Source of the DNA: Gp1-AA122 sp036378535
GTDB taxonomy: Bacteria; Acidobacteriota; Terriglobia; Terriglobales; Acidobacteriaceae
Length of the DNA: 64,000 nucleotides
Direction: 5' to 3'
NCBI GenBank assembly: GCA_036378535.1
Contig: DASUWH010000043.1
Span: 18,287 to 82,286, forward strand
The stretch's first letter is position 1. Every line of letters begins with the position of its first letter. Below the pieces are notes generated by a model, which saw only the letters and a program-made list of their open reading frames with translations, was not told the DNA's origin and searched no databases. Made by a program: the position numbers and the translations under genes. Positions 26,072 to 35,324 of the stretch are shown here, piece by piece.

Positions 26072-27832
26072 TTAGAAGGCGCTGCCGCCGCCACCGCCGA
26101 AACCGCCACCGGAAAATCCGCCGCCACCACCGCCGAAGCCGCCGCCTCCGCTCCATCCGGAACCGGACGAACTGGCACGGGGAGCGGAAACGAAAACCTG
26201 GTGCATGTCGTTGGACATCAGGTGCATCGAATTGGTGAAGAAGATGGGATTGAAGCCACCGACAGGATAAGGGGTGGGCGAAACATACCAGGAAGGAGGA
26301 TTGCGAATGAGCCCGGCAAATTTTTGCGCCCAGATCTGTTCGATGCCCAGGGCCATGGCAAAAGGTAAGTACTTTTCGAAGGTATCTGGCGGCATGCGCT
26401 TGAGGCGGTCAGCATCGACACGGCGGATGAATTCCTGAAAACCGAGGATTGCAACGAGCGTGCGGGCGCCGTTGAGAGTTTTAGCGGTCATCTGCCGGGC
26501 AAAAAGCCACCAGACGAGGGCTGAAACCAGCACCGAGATAATCAGTAGCCCGACGGAGTTGAAAACATCGGCTGCGCCAAAGAATTGAGCCAGCGCAAAC
26601 GGGGCAAGAATAAAGATGATGGCCACGACACTATAGGCGTTCGCCGATTCAGGATCGAGCAGGTACATTCCTTTGCGGCGGAGAGACGACATTATGTCTT
26701 CGCGAACGACAGGAAGCGCCGTATAGAAGTGGTTCTTCAGCGATGAGAGCCGGGTGGAGTCAACATCACCCACAAAAATGTTTTCCAGCATGACTTTTTC
26801 ATGCGGAGCCAGGCCGGTCCAGTTACCGCGTGGAATCAGCAGATGCAGAACATAATCTTTGTGGTGGAAGAGCAATCCGGGCTCATTGACTTCTTCGATC
26901 TTGAGGAAGCCGCGCACAGCCAAATCGACGATCGTGGAGGTGATATCGCGCGGGTGAATGCTGTCGTCGATTAAAGTGCCGGCTTCTGCCGGAGAAATTC
27001 CCGCAGGCGGCTCGTACATAGGGGCGACGGATTGGCCGGGATCGGGGTCGCGCCCTTTGTACCACCATAACGTGAACATCACCGCCAAAGTCCAGAAGGG
27101 AAGAAAGACAACCGGATTACTGCCTACGAACCATACGAAGCGCCTGAAGGCTCCTGGCTCGCTCAGAATGCCCTTGGGAATGTAAACATCGATGGTTAGA
27201 CCTCCGCGCATAGGGAGCGGCGCGGTGGTTTCAAAGGAGATTTCAGCGCCATTCACTTCGGCGGCGGCTGCCCGCTCGGTGGAACCGTAAATGCCGGTGA
27301 AGGCCTGGGCGCGCAAGGAACCGGCGGCGTTGTCAGGGAATCGCACGAAGGCGGAGGCGTGGTCGATGGGAACGGGCCAGTCGTTGCCGGTTACGTTCCA
27401 GTAGAACTCGTCGTAGTTGTCGAAGTAACGGATGCCATTGCGGACTAAGTAGTCGATCTGAACTACTCGAGTGGCGTCAATGGCGTCGGGAATGTAGATT
27501 TTCAGATCACGATAGCCGTTGGAAGTGTGCGAGTCATATTTGAGCTTGTTGCCGTTCTCATCCGTGACGCCGATGACCTTTAGGAACAAAGTGTAGTTGG
27601 TGCCGTGCGGTCCGGGATATTCGACGGGAATGGTTCGATGAATACCATGCCATTCCCCTTCGAACTGCAAAGTGATGCGTTCGGAGACTGCGACTGAGCC
27701 ATCATGGGTGACAGTCACGGTGTCGTGGAAATCGGATACGCGCCAGGATTTTGCGAATAACTGGGGTGCAAGAACAATAAGCACCAGCGCTGCGGTAGTT
27801 CGTGAACAGAACAGGCGCATGAGCCGGCGCAT
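26072..27832 (-). CDS. DUF2207 membrane protein with glycine-rich tail
   Basis: 586 residues: signal peptide (LVLIVLAPQLFAKS), an extracytoplasmic beta-rich DUF2207 domain (VTHDGSVAVSERITLQFEGEWHGI; only partly conserved positions shown), a membrane helix near 235-255 (VVFLPFWTLAVMFTLWWYKGRDPDP), a cytoplasmic segment with a winged-helix-like IHPRDITSTIVDLAVRGFLKI, two further helices near 405-445, and a C-terminal run of Gly with Ser/Phe (SGGGFGGGGG). This order matches the DUF2207 family. The start codon lies 2 bases after the lemA-like stop, so the pair is one operon; LemA-DUF2207 pairing is common but its function is not established. Confidence 0.9.
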   Translation of the reverse strand: MRRLMRLFCSRTTAALVLIVLAPQLFAKSWRVSDFHDTVTVTHDGSVAVSERITLQFEGEWHGIHRTIPVEYPGPHGTNYTLFLKVIGVTDENGNKLKYDSHTSNGYRDLKIYIPDAIDATRVVQIDYLVRNGIRYFDNYDEFYWNVTGNDWPVPIDHASAFVRFPDNAAGSLRAQAFTGIYGSTERAAAAEVNGAEISFETTAPLPMRGGLTIDVYIPKGILSEPGAFRRFVWFVGSNPVVFLPFWTLAVMFTLWWYKGRDPDPGQSVAPMYEPPAGISPAEAGTLIDDSIHPRDITSTIVDLAVRGFLKIEEVNEPGLLFHHKDYVLHLLIPRGNWTGLAPHEKVMLENIFVGDVDSTRLSSLKNHFYTALPVVREDIMSSLRRKGMYLLDPESANAYSVVAIIFILAPFALAQFFGAADVFNSVGLLIISVLVSALVWWLFARQMTAKTLNGARTLVAILGFQEFIRRVDADRLKRMPPDTFEKYLPFAMALGIEQIWAQKFAGLIRNPPSWYVSPTPYPVGGFNPIFFTNSMHLMSNDMHQVFVSAPRASSSGSGWSGGGGFGGGGGGFSGGGFGGGGGSAF

Positions 27833-27834
27833 TT

Positions 27835-28383
27835 TCAGAACTTCACGGCGACGGGCTCGCGGTCGGTCGTCTCGGCTTCAAAGAACTGTCGCTGCTGGAA
27901 TCCGGCCATGTTGGCCAGGATGTTGGTCGGGAAAGACTGAATCTTCGTGTTCAGATCGCGGACGACAGCATTGTAATAGCGGCGAGAATTTTGGATGGCG
28001 TCTTCCGTCTGACTCAGAGAGCCCTGCAATTGGGTGAACTCTTCGGAGGCCTTCAATTGCGGATAATTTTCGGCAACTGCAAACAGGCTTTTTAAAGCGC
28101 CGGTGAGTTGATTTTCGGCAGCGGCTTTGTCAGCGGGTGAAGTGGCCTGCATCGCCTGGGAACGATACTTGGCAATGTTTTCGAAAGTGCCTTTTTCGTG
28201 AGCGGCGTAGCCTTTGACGGTTTCCACCAGATTAGGAATAAGGTCGTGGCGGCGCTTGAGTTGCACATCAATGTCGGCCCAGGCCGAGTCGCAGCGTACT
28301 TTGAGTTGGACCAGGCTGTTGTACATCGCGACGACCATGAACGCGATGACAACGACGATGACCAGAATGATGATTCCGACCAT
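27835..28383 (-). CDS. LemA-family protein
   Basis: 182 residues: an N-terminal membrane helix (IILVIVVVIAFMVVAMYNSL) and the LemA helical bundle (CDSAWADIDVQLKRRHDLIPNLV, here abbreviated; ENYPQLKASEEFTQLQ; DAIQNSRRYYNAVVRDLN; FPTNILANMAGF). Every conserved LemA segment is present. First gene of a two-gene operon with the DUF2207 protein. Envelope-associated; molecular role unproven. Confidence 0.94.
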   Translation of the reverse strand: MVGIIILVIVVVIAFMVVAMYNSLVQLKVRCDSAWADIDVQLKRRHDLIPNLVETVKGYAAHEKGTFENIAKYRSQAMQATSPADKAAAENQLTGALKSLFAVAENYPQLKASEEFTQLQGSLSQTEDAIQNSRRYYNAVVRDLNTKIQSFPTNILANMAGFQQRQFFEAETTDREPVAVKF

Positions 28384-28483
28384 GAGGGTCTCCCTCGCTG
28401 AATTGGGAAATCAGAAGGACGGTACCACAGGCGCAAAACAGGCGCAATCAAAAGACTCATAGGGCGCCAGAGTAACTTCGGGC

Positions 28484-29557
28484 CTAGCGCGCACTCTCGG
28501 CTAACAACTCTGCCAAGTACTGCTGCCAGATCGCAGGCAGGGTGTGGGTACCGTGACCGCGGGTCTGATCGCTGATGGGGAGAAGCACGAAGCGGCCATT
28601 TTTCACCTTTTTTATTTCGCGCTCGGCAATGCCGAGTTCGGGTGGATTGATCTGGTCATCGGCGGAGTTGATGAACATGACATGCGTTCTGATCTGGTCG
28701 AGCTTGGGCGAGGGATCGTAGTCACGCGAGGCATCGAAGGCATACAGGAAATCATTCGCGTCAGCCTTGTCCAGCTCACTCTTAATAAAACGGTCGAGAT
28801 AAGCATCGGCCTGCGCGCGCGTGGGGAAATCCTTCTGCATCTGCAGCGGGCTGCTGACCATAAAGAGAAACACGTTGAACATGCTGATCAAACCCATGCG
28901 AGGCTGCTGCTTGTATTCCCCGTTCATCCAGGCGGGATCGTTCCTGATCGAATCCATGATCATTTTGCGTAGCATGCGATTACGGCCGGCGATTTCCACG
29001 GGCAGGCAGGCCAGCGGCATGGCCGCGTCCATGAAGTCGGGATAGGTTTCCGCCCACAGCCAGGAATGCATGCACCCCATGGAAGTGCCTATGATCAGGC
29101 GCAGGTGATCGACTCTGAGACCTTCCGTCAGCAGCAGGCGCTGCGCCTCAACCATGTCGGCGTAGTCGTAGTGTGGGAAGCGCATATGCTCGCCGTCGCT
29201 GGGTTTGGAAGAGTGCCCGTGACCGATCGAGTCGGGCAGAATGATGAAATATCGGTTGACATCGAGCAACTGGCCCGCGCCGAAGAGCACGCCTGCAAAG
29301 CGCGCGCCGGTGAACTGCTGCCCCGACCCGGTGGTTCCATGCAGGATCATCACCGCATTGGTGACTCTTCCGGAGGGGTCGCGCCTGGGAGTGCCGTAAG
29401 TGGCATAGTGCAGGCGCATTTCAGGCAACTCGTCGCCCGAGCGGAAATGGAAGTTGTGCACGACATAGTCGGCTTCTACGGGCTTCGGAAGTTGCTGAGC
29501 AAATCCTGAACCGCAGATTACCAGTGCGTATACGACTGTTAGCAGGGGACTCTTCAT
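28484..29557 (-). CDS. Secreted MetX-like alpha/beta hydrolase
   Basis: 357 residues with a signal peptide (LLTVVYALVICGSGFAQQ). Alpha/beta-hydrolase of the homoserine O-acetyltransferase-like group: oxyanion region ILHGTTGSGQQF, SIGHGHSSKPSD, nucleophile elbow IIGTSMGCMHSW (Ser), the acid region FINSADDQINPPE, and a late His in RGHGTHTLP. Catalytic triad residues are in place. True MetX enzymes are cytoplasmic, and this one appears exported, so an esterase or amidase role is more likely than methionine synthesis. No methionine genes are nearby. Confidence 0.85.
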   Translation of the reverse strand: MKSPLLTVVYALVICGSGFAQQLPKPVEADYVVHNFHFRSGDELPEMRLHYATYGTPRRDPSGRVTNAVMILHGTTGSGQQFTGARFAGVLFGAGQLLDVNRYFIILPDSIGHGHSSKPSDGEHMRFPHYDYADMVEAQRLLLTEGLRVDHLRLIIGTSMGCMHSWLWAETYPDFMDAAMPLACLPVEIAGRNRMLRKMIMDSIRNDPAWMNGEYKQQPRMGLISMFNVFLFMVSSPLQMQKDFPTRAQADAYLDRFIKSELDKADANDFLYAFDASRDYDPSPKLDQIRTHVMFINSADDQINPPELGIAEREIKKVKNGRFVLLPISDQTRGHGTHTLPAIWQQYLAELLAESAR

Positions 29558-29629
29558 GGGTGGGTAGGTTACGTCTCAACACGACACTTCTGCAAGATTG
29601 ACCACAAGGAAGTTGGAGCCAACGCTCGT

Positions 29630-30628
29630 TTACTGCCGTGGAGAGTAGTAGCCGCGACGGGCGCGGACCTGAACGTCTTTATTCTTGGCTGTGATCTGGA
29701 TGTAGCGGTAGTGGCCGTCGGCGGTGAAATCCGAGGGCTTATAGGAGACGATGTACTGGCTGCGGAGTTCGTCCTCGATCGCCGAGAACGAGCGGGTGAT
29801 GTCCTTCATCTTGAAGGGGAAGAAAGCGCGTCCGCCGGTGGCTTCGGCCAGCTGGGAAAGAACATCATCGCCACGCAGGATTAGGCCGCTGTCGTCGGTC
29901 GAAATGGCGTAAATCAGGACGCCGGCGCGTTCGGCCATTCCGATCGCCTGGGCTTCGCTGACTTCGCTCTGGTTGTCCTCGCCATCGCTAAGCACAATGA
30001 GTGCCTTGCGGACCGGACGATCTGAATTGTCCTTCAGAAGCTTGTCGCGGCAAGCGCGATAGATCGCGTCGTAAAGAGCAGTTCCGCCACCATTGTGGAG
30101 GCGCTTCACTCCGGCGGAAAGCAGCGACACGTTATCGGTGAAGTCCTGGGTAATCTGCTGACGCTGATTGAAACCTTCGGCGAAGGCCTTGTCAAAGCCG
30201 GGGCGAATCGCATGCTCAAGAAAGCCGATGGCCGCTTCCTGCTCGAACTCGAAACGGCTATGGACTGAACCGCTGACGTCTACCAGAAGTCCGAGCTCGA
30301 GGGGTAGTTCGGTCTGGCGCTGGAAATTAATGATCACCTGGGGCGGCTTGTGGTCGTCGAGAATATTGAAGTCGGTTTGCCCCAGATTCCGGACAAACTT
30401 GCCATGCTTGTCGGTAGCAATAAAGAGGACATTGACCTCGTCGACCCGGGCCTTGATCGTGAGAACGGACTCGTCGGGGCTATTGGTCGAGGGGGCGGCC
30501 GCTAGCCCGCTGCCCTCGGGCGAAAATGTTGCCTCCGAAGGCGAAGTGAAGCTGGACTGACCGGTGGCTGGCAACAGGGTTGCCAGTACCAGCGCCGCAA
30601 GACAAAAAAACTGACGTATGTAGATCAT
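29630..30628 (-). CDS. VWFA-related acidobacterial protein
   Basis: About 332 residues from the ATG at 30628, chosen because it places a signal peptide (FFCLAALVLATLLPATGQ) at the N-terminus; the open frame continues to a GTG at 30694 and neither start has a clear ribosome site. A VWA domain covers about residues 95-290: MIDAS motif LLVDVSGSVHSRF (DxSxS), a later IVLSDGEDNQSE, and the preceding beta-domain FNILDDHKPPQVIINFQRQ that marks the VWFA-related family expanded in Acidobacteria. Likely a secreted or periplasmic metal-dependent binding protein; ligand unknown. Confidence 0.87.
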   Translation of the reverse strand: MIYIRQFFCLAALVLATLLPATGQSSFTSPSEATFSPEGSGLAAAPSTNSPDESVLTIKARVDEVNVLFIATDKHGKFVRNLGQTDFNILDDHKPPQVIINFQRQTELPLELGLLVDVSGSVHSRFEFEQEAAIGFLEHAIRPGFDKAFAEGFNQRQQITQDFTDNVSLLSAGVKRLHNGGGTALYDAIYRACRDKLLKDNSDRPVRKALIVLSDGEDNQSEVSEAQAIGMAERAGVLIYAISTDDSGLILRGDDVLSQLAEATGGRAFFPFKMKDITRSFSAIEDELRSQYIVSYKPSDFTADGHYRYIQITAKNKDVQVRARRGYYSPRQ

Positions 30629-30694
30629 TCCCAAGAAACCCAAAATTTTCACGAACCGACCCGGCCAGAGGGGCGTTCTACTATATGGATGCAC

Positions 30695-31001
30695 GCGGAT
30701 TGCCGAAAGGCCCCAGCCAACGCCTTAGCTGGAGGACAGCCCGACTGTAGGCCAGGTGGGATTGTGTGCCAAGTTACAAAAGGAGCACGCGCTTGGTCAT
30801 TGGCGCCTAAGCCATGCCTGCTGTAGGTGTTAGCTGGCAGAGCACCCAGGTGAGCCTCAGGCCGGAATTCAGGTAAGCAACATTAAACCGGGTGGCGGGT
30901 TCAGATCACTGGCGTATTCTGAACACACAAAAGGTTCCACTGGTCTCAGGAAGTCTCTGGCCTGATTACTCAATAGCAGTTCGCAGATCCGGAGGGAAGC
31001 A
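30695..31001. other. Divergent intergenic region, no gene recognised
   Basis: 307 bases between the VWA gene and the SYLF gene. The only clear signal is the GGAGGG ribosome site just before the SYLF start. No consensus promoter, repeat or small ORF stood out. Confidence 0.35.
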
Positions 31002-31712
31002 ATGAAGAGCAGGCTCTGTTTGGCGCTGGTTATGTTGCTGCCGTTTTCAAGCTTCGCAGCGAATAACGAAAAGGAAGCCGATCGCGTAGAAGAAGCCGGC
31101 ACCGTTCTGAAAGAGATTCTCGATATTCCCGATGACATTCCCAAAGATCTCGTCGACAAGGCTGAGTGCGTGATCGTGCTGCCATCGGTGAAGAAGCTGG
31201 CATTTGGGGTGGGCGCGAGCTATGGTCGCGGGGTGATGACCTGCCGTTCCGGGCAGCACTACACTGGTCCCTGGACGGCGCCAGCTCTCTATGCTTTGGA
31301 AGGCGGCAATATCGGATTTCAGCTTGGCGGACAAGCCACTGATTTCGTGATCCTGGTGATGAACCCCCAGGGCGCGAAGTCGCTACTCAGCAGCAAGGTG
31401 AAACTAGGCGCAGATGCTTCGGCCGCCGCCGGCCCGAAAGGTCGCGCTGCCGACGCCGCTACCGACGTGGTGATGCGGGCTGAGATGCTCTCTTACTCGC
31501 GATCGCGCGGTTTGTTCGCCGGGGTTTCCCTGGAAGGCTCCACTCTGCGCTCGGACAATCGCGCCAACAAGAAACTCTACGGGCGCGAGGTGACGGCCAA
31601 ACAGATTCTGCGCGAGGGTAGGGTAGGCGCGCCGGCTTCAGCGCATGAGTTGATCGCCCTGCTGAATAAGTATTCACCCAAGAACAAATCGGATCCGAAG
31701 TCGCTACAGTAA
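31002..31712 (+). CDS. SYLF-domain (Ysc84-like) lipid-binding protein, exported
   Basis: 236 residues with a signal peptide (LALVMLLPFSSFAAN). SYLF domain over the rest: VLKEILDIPDDIPKDLVDKAEC, abbreviated, then VIVLPSVKKLAFGVGASYGRGV, GPWTAPALYALEGGNIGFQLGGQ (in part), DFVILVMNPQGAKSLL, AEMLSYSRSRGLFAGVSLEGS. These match the conserved SYLF core, which binds phospholipids in characterised eukaryotic proteins. Bacterial members are small exported proteins of unknown function. GGAGGG precedes the ATG by 5 bases. The next gene starts 8 bases on, so co-transcription is likely though not functionally obvious. Confidence 0.9.
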   Translation: MKSRLCLALVMLLPFSSFAANNEKEADRVEEAGTVLKEILDIPDDIPKDLVDKAECVIVLPSVKKLAFGVGASYGRGVMTCRSGQHYTGPWTAPALYALEGGNIGFQLGGQATDFVILVMNPQGAKSLLSSKVKLGADASAAAGPKGRAADAATDVVMRAEMLSYSRSRGLFAGVSLEGSTLRSDNRANKKLYGREVTAKQILREGRVGAPASAHELIALLNKYSPKNKSDPKSLQ

Positions 31713-31720
31713 GAAGCATC

Positions 31721-32305
31721 GTGAGGACACCGACTCAGGCGGGCACGATAGTGCGTTGCGGATGGGCACGCAATGAATTTTCCATCCGCTACCACGACCA
31801 GGAATGGGGTGTTCCTCAGCACGACGACCGCAAGCTCTTTGAATTCCTGATCCTGGAAGGAGCGCAGGCAGGGCTGAGTTGGGACACTATTCTGCGCAAG
31901 CGGGACAATTATCGCGCCGCCTTTGACGGGTTCGATCCTGAAGTGATTGCACGATACGGTCGCCGCCAAGTTGACCGGTTAATGAAGGATTCCGGCATCA
32001 TTCGCAACCGGCTTAAGATTGGATCGGCGATTCTGAATGCGAGGGCGTTCCTAGGCGTGCAGGAAAGCGGCGGCAGCTTCGATCAATACATCTGGCAATT
32101 CGTTGGGGGGACACCGCGAGTCAATTCGTGGAGATCCATGAAACAAGTTCCAGCCCAGACAAATGAATCGGATGCGATGAGCAAGGACCTGAAGAAGCGG
32201 GGGTTTAATTTCGTCGGATCGACCATTTGTTATGCCTTCATGCAGGCGGTGGGAATGGTGAACGATCATCTGGTAAGCTGCTTCCGTCATCGGGCGCTTA
32301 GGTAG
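31721..32305 (+). CDS. tag: DNA-3-methyladenine glycosylase I
   Basis: 194 residues. Removes 3-methyladenine from alkylated DNA (base-excision repair). Motifs: CGWARNEFSIRYHDQEWGVP at the N-terminus, with the Cys and His that hold the structural zinc, KLFEFLILEGAQAGLSW with the Glu/Trp base pocket, IRNRLKIGSAILNARAF, GTPRVNSW, and GFNFVGSTICYAFMQAVGMVNDH (in part) with the second zinc Cys/His set. Full family length. GTG start 8 bases after the SYLF stop, with only a weak ribosome site. Confidence 0.94.
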   Translation: MRTPTQAGTIVRCGWARNEFSIRYHDQEWGVPQHDDRKLFEFLILEGAQAGLSWDTILRKRDNYRAAFDGFDPEVIARYGRRQVDRLMKDSGIIRNRLKIGSAILNARAFLGVQESGGSFDQYIWQFVGGTPRVNSWRSMKQVPAQTNESDAMSKDLKKRGFNFVGSTICYAFMQAVGMVNDHLVSCFRHRALR

Positions 32306-32427
32306 ACTCAGCTAAGAGAACGCGACCCCTTCGGCAAGCTCAGGGCAGGCTCTCGACTCGGCTTATAGCCTCGCACGGCTTAACGAGGCCGGAAAAGTCC
32401 GTAATGGCCGCCAGGGGAAGATCACCT
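32306..32427. repeat. Dispersed-repeat-like spacer
   Basis: The spacer after tag contains CTTCGGCAAGCTCAGGGCAGG, trimmed here, a string of the dispersed intergenic type that I associate with acidobacterial genomes. It ends in the AGGGGA ribosome site of the next gene. Confidence 0.35.
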
Positions 32428-33819
32428 ATGTACTTCGAAAAGTTCTATCTCGGTTGTCTGGCGCATGCTTCCTATGTGCTCGGGTCGGAAGGCGAAGCGG
32501 TGGTCGTCGATCCGCAGCGCGACGTCGATCAATATATAAACGCTGCCGATCAGCATGGGCTCAAGATCCGACACATCTTTGAAACTCACCTGCATGCTGA
32601 TTTTGTTTCCGGGCACAAGGAATTGGCCGCGCGCACGGGGGCGCAGATTTATATCGGCGCGAAAGCTGGCGCGACATTGGCACATGTGGATGTCGCCGAC
32701 GGTTTCGAACTGAAGGTTGGTAAATGCCGGATCTCGGTTCTGGAAACACCGGGTCACACACCGGAGAGTATCTGCCTGCTCATCACGGATCCGGAAAAAT
32801 CTACGAAGCCTTGGGCGGTGCTGACCGGCGATACTTTGTTCATCGGCGACGTGGGCCGGCCGGACTTGTCGAGGACTCATACTCCGGAGCAGCTCGCGGG
32901 CATGCTCTATGACAGCTTGCACAATAAGCTGATGAAGCTTGCCGACGAGGTGATCGTGTATCCGGCACACGGGGCGGGATCGCTGTGCGGGCGCAACATG
33001 AGGGCGGAGTCTTCCTCGACGATCGGGACGGAGCGGCTTACCAACTACGCATTGCAGATTCGCACACGGGATGAGTTCATCCGGCAATTGACGAGCAATC
33101 TCCCCGCGCGGCCAGAATACTTTGCCCAGGATGCGGAGATCAATCGCGAGGGAGCGGCAGCATTGGGTGAACTCCCGGCGCTGGCGCCCATTACCGCGAT
33201 TGCATTACGAGCGATGCTGTGTGAGGAAGTACCGGCTCTGGACGTGCGTCCGCCCGACGAGTTCGCAGCAGGGCACGTGCCGGGGTCAATCAATATTGGA
33301 TTATCGGGGCAATTCGCCTCATGGGCCGGCTCGTTATTGGGATTGGCTTCTTGCCCTGTGCTGATTGCCGACACTCGCGCGCGAATCGATGAAGCGCGCA
33401 CGCGACTGGCTCGGGTGGGTATCGAGGATTTAGCGGGATATTTGCAGGATGGATTGGGGGGCTGGAACGAGGCCGGCTTACCGTTGGCGACTCTCCCGCA
33501 AATAACGGTTCAGACGTTAAATCAACTGAGCCATCGCGACCTGCATGTGTTGGACGTACGCCGCGAAGGCGAGTGGCAGGCCGGTCATCTGCTGAGCGCG
33601 CAACTGTGGCCTCTAGATCAGTTCCGGCAGGCGCTTCCTCCGCTGGACAAGACGGCGTCCGTCGCGGTGCATTGCAAGAGCGGATACAGAAGCACTATTG
33701 CGTGCAGTTTGTTGATGCGGGCCGGCTACACTGACGTCACGAATGTGATCGGCGGTTTCGATGCCTGGGATGCGGCCAAGCTGCCCAGCGTGAAAGCGGA
33801 AGTAGGGTCTCATGCTTAA
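32428..33819 (+). CDS. MBL-fold hydrolase with two rhodanese domains (persulfide dioxygenase-like)
   Basis: 463 residues from the ATG at 32428, preceded by AGGGGA. Metallo-beta-lactamase domain at about 1-240 with the metal motif ETHLHADFVSGHKEL (HxHxD), LETPGHTPESICLL, GDTLFIGDVGRPDL and YPAHGAGSLCG. Rhodanese domain 1 at about 270-350 has no catalytic Cys in its loop (LIADTRARID). Rhodanese domain 2 at about 365-455 has an active-type loop VHCKSGYRSTIA with Cys. The MBL part is of the ETHE1/persulfide dioxygenase type, so glutathione- or low-molecular-weight-persulfide oxidation coupled to sulfur transfer is likely. Confidence 0.9.
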   Translation: MYFEKFYLGCLAHASYVLGSEGEAVVVDPQRDVDQYINAADQHGLKIRHIFETHLHADFVSGHKELAARTGAQIYIGAKAGATLAHVDVADGFELKVGKCRISVLETPGHTPESICLLITDPEKSTKPWAVLTGDTLFIGDVGRPDLSRTHTPEQLAGMLYDSLHNKLMKLADEVIVYPAHGAGSLCGRNMRAESSSTIGTERLTNYALQIRTRDEFIRQLTSNLPARPEYFAQDAEINREGAAALGELPALAPITAIALRAMLCEEVPALDVRPPDEFAAGHVPGSINIGLSGQFASWAGSLLGLASCPVLIADTRARIDEARTRLARVGIEDLAGYLQDGLGGWNEAGLPLATLPQITVQTLNQLSHRDLHVLDVRREGEWQAGHLLSAQLWPLDQFRQALPPLDKTASVAVHCKSGYRSTIACSLLMRAGYTDVTNVIGGFDAWDAAKLPSVKAEVGSHA

Positions 33820-33828
33820 TACCCTGCG

Positions 33829-34752
33829 CTATTGCTGAACATCCTGAAGCGCCGTTGCTTCTCTCCCGGATTCCTGTAGGTTCTGGGAGTTGACCAGCAG
33901 AACTCCCGCAAAAGCGATTGCGCCTCCGGCCAAAGAGAGGAGTTTGGGAACCTCTCTGAGCCAGATCCATGCAATGAAGATCGCCAAAACCGGAATCAGG
34001 TACAGCAGGGTTGAGGTGCGGCCTGCGGGGCCATGCGTAAATACCCATGCCCAGGCGAGATATGCGATTGCTGCGGGAAAAACTCCGAGATAAATACCAG
34101 CGAGGGTTGCCGGCAAGGGCGCGGAGCGAAACTCGGCGGGCAAGCGGCTTGCAAAGGGCAGCATCAAGAGGGTTCCAGCCCAAATCGAGTAGGCGGTAAA
34201 CTCGAGCGGCGAGTAACGGGCAAGAAAACGTTTTTGCACGATCATGTAAACGGCGGATGCCAGCGCGCAAGCCAAGATGATCAAGGCCTGCACAGACAGG
34301 TGAATGCCTCCTGCCTCGCCACTGGCGATGAGAGCGACTCCAATAAAGCTTAGTAGAACCCCTATCCAACCTCGCAAAGAGAGATGCTCGTGCAGAAAGA
34401 AGACTGCCAGCAAGGCCGTCCAGATCGGCGCAGAGGCGATGAGCATGCTGGCTGAACCAGCGGTCACGCGGGTTTCACCATAATTCAAGGCAATATTGTA
34501 GAAGGTAATTCCGACCAGGCCTGCGAGGATCAGTCCAGGAAGATCGCTTAGCTTGGGCCGGCGGAAGTGAGCGAAACCGGCATAAATAGCCAGCGCGAGC
34601 GAAGCTGTGAGGAAGCGCAAGGTGGCCAGATCAGCCGGAGAGTAGCCCTGTAAACCGGCGCGGATGCCGGCGTAGGCGGAAGCCCACAACAGCAACGTTG
34701 TCGCGATGGCGACCCACAGACCGGGAGTAGAGCGCAGACGAGGGGAACTCAT
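33829..34752 (-). CDS. EamA-family (DMT) transporter
   Basis: 307 residues, about ten membrane helices in two EamA repeats: repeat 1 begins VAIATTLLLWASAYAGIRAGL, quoted partly, with FYNIALNYGETRVTAGSASML; repeat 2 begins VQALIILACALASAVYMIVQK and includes IPVLAIFIAWIWLREVPKLLSL. Drug/metabolite exporter family; substrate unknown. It is convergent with the MBL-rhodanese gene, with 9 bases between the stops. A second EamA gene lies at 37140. Confidence 0.9.
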   Translation of the reverse strand: MSSPRLRSTPGLWVAIATTLLLWASAYAGIRAGLQGYSPADLATLRFLTASLALAIYAGFAHFRRPKLSDLPGLILAGLVGITFYNIALNYGETRVTAGSASMLIASAPIWTALLAVFFLHEHLSLRGWIGVLLSFIGVALIASGEAGGIHLSVQALIILACALASAVYMIVQKRFLARYSPLEFTAYSIWAGTLLMLPFASRLPAEFRSAPLPATLAGIYLGVFPAAIAYLAWAWVFTHGPAGRTSTLLYLIPVLAIFIAWIWLREVPKLLSLAGGAIAFAGVLLVNSQNLQESGREATALQDVQQ

Positions 34753-34827
34753 ACGCGAATCACCGCTGGTTCAGTGCCCATTAGATAGGCAGCGGATGCA
34801 CATGGATTCAACGGATCAGATCCAGGT

Positions 34828-35313
34828 TTATCCGTGCAGATTGGCGGCTGCAGGTTCTGCGATTACAGGTTCGTCTACGCAGATTTTTCCGCCGCTCAGG
34901 ATTTGCGCGCGCAGGCCGCCGCGATGACGAAGGCCTTTGATAACTTGCAATCCGGTCAGGCTCTGCAGATGACCGCAGGGCTCACACAGACGGATGCCGC
35001 GAATCAACACGTTGCCAATCTTGAATTCGCTTCCAACCAGATGATTGAGTGCCACCCCACGAGTGACCAGGTTCCGCCGAGCATCTCCAGGAGCCAGCTG
35101 AATTCCATAGTCGCGCGCGAGCGCCTCAATGGCTTCCGCCTCGATCAGGGTGAGCTCGAAATCGGGCTCGGGCTTGAAAAAAGTGCCTTGCCTGGTGGCA
35201 TAGCGATCTCCTTCCAAGCCCACGCCCGCGATCGCCTCGACCTGATCGAGTGCCTGCATGACGCCTTTCGCGGCGGCGGCGATGTGGATGGACGCGATTC
35301 TGCCGGCTGACAT
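34828..35313 (-). CDS. MOSC-domain protein
   Basis: 161 residues, a single MOSC beta-barrel. VGLEGDRYATRQGTFF and FELTLIEAEAIEAL at the N-terminal half, ARRNLVTRGVALNHLVG, and the conserved Cys region RLCEPCGHL. MOSC domains carry activated sulfur or bind molybdenum cofactor. It starts 11 bases after the stop of the aminotransferase upstream on the same strand, so they form an operon. No molybdoenzyme gene is in the window. Confidence 0.9.
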   Translation of the reverse strand: MSAGRIASIHIAAAAKGVMQALDQVEAIAGVGLEGDRYATRQGTFFKPEPDFELTLIEAEAIEALARDYGIQLAPGDARRNLVTRGVALNHLVGSEFKIGNVLIRGIRLCEPCGHLQSLTGLQVIKGLRHRGGLRAQILSGGKICVDEPVIAEPAAANLHG

Positions 35314-35324
35314 CGGCGGCCTCC

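Noticed and set aside
28484..29557. MetX (homoserine O-acetyltransferase) as the name of the hydrolase
   Set aside because: It carries a signal peptide and has no methionine-synthesis context; only the fold-level similarity is kept.
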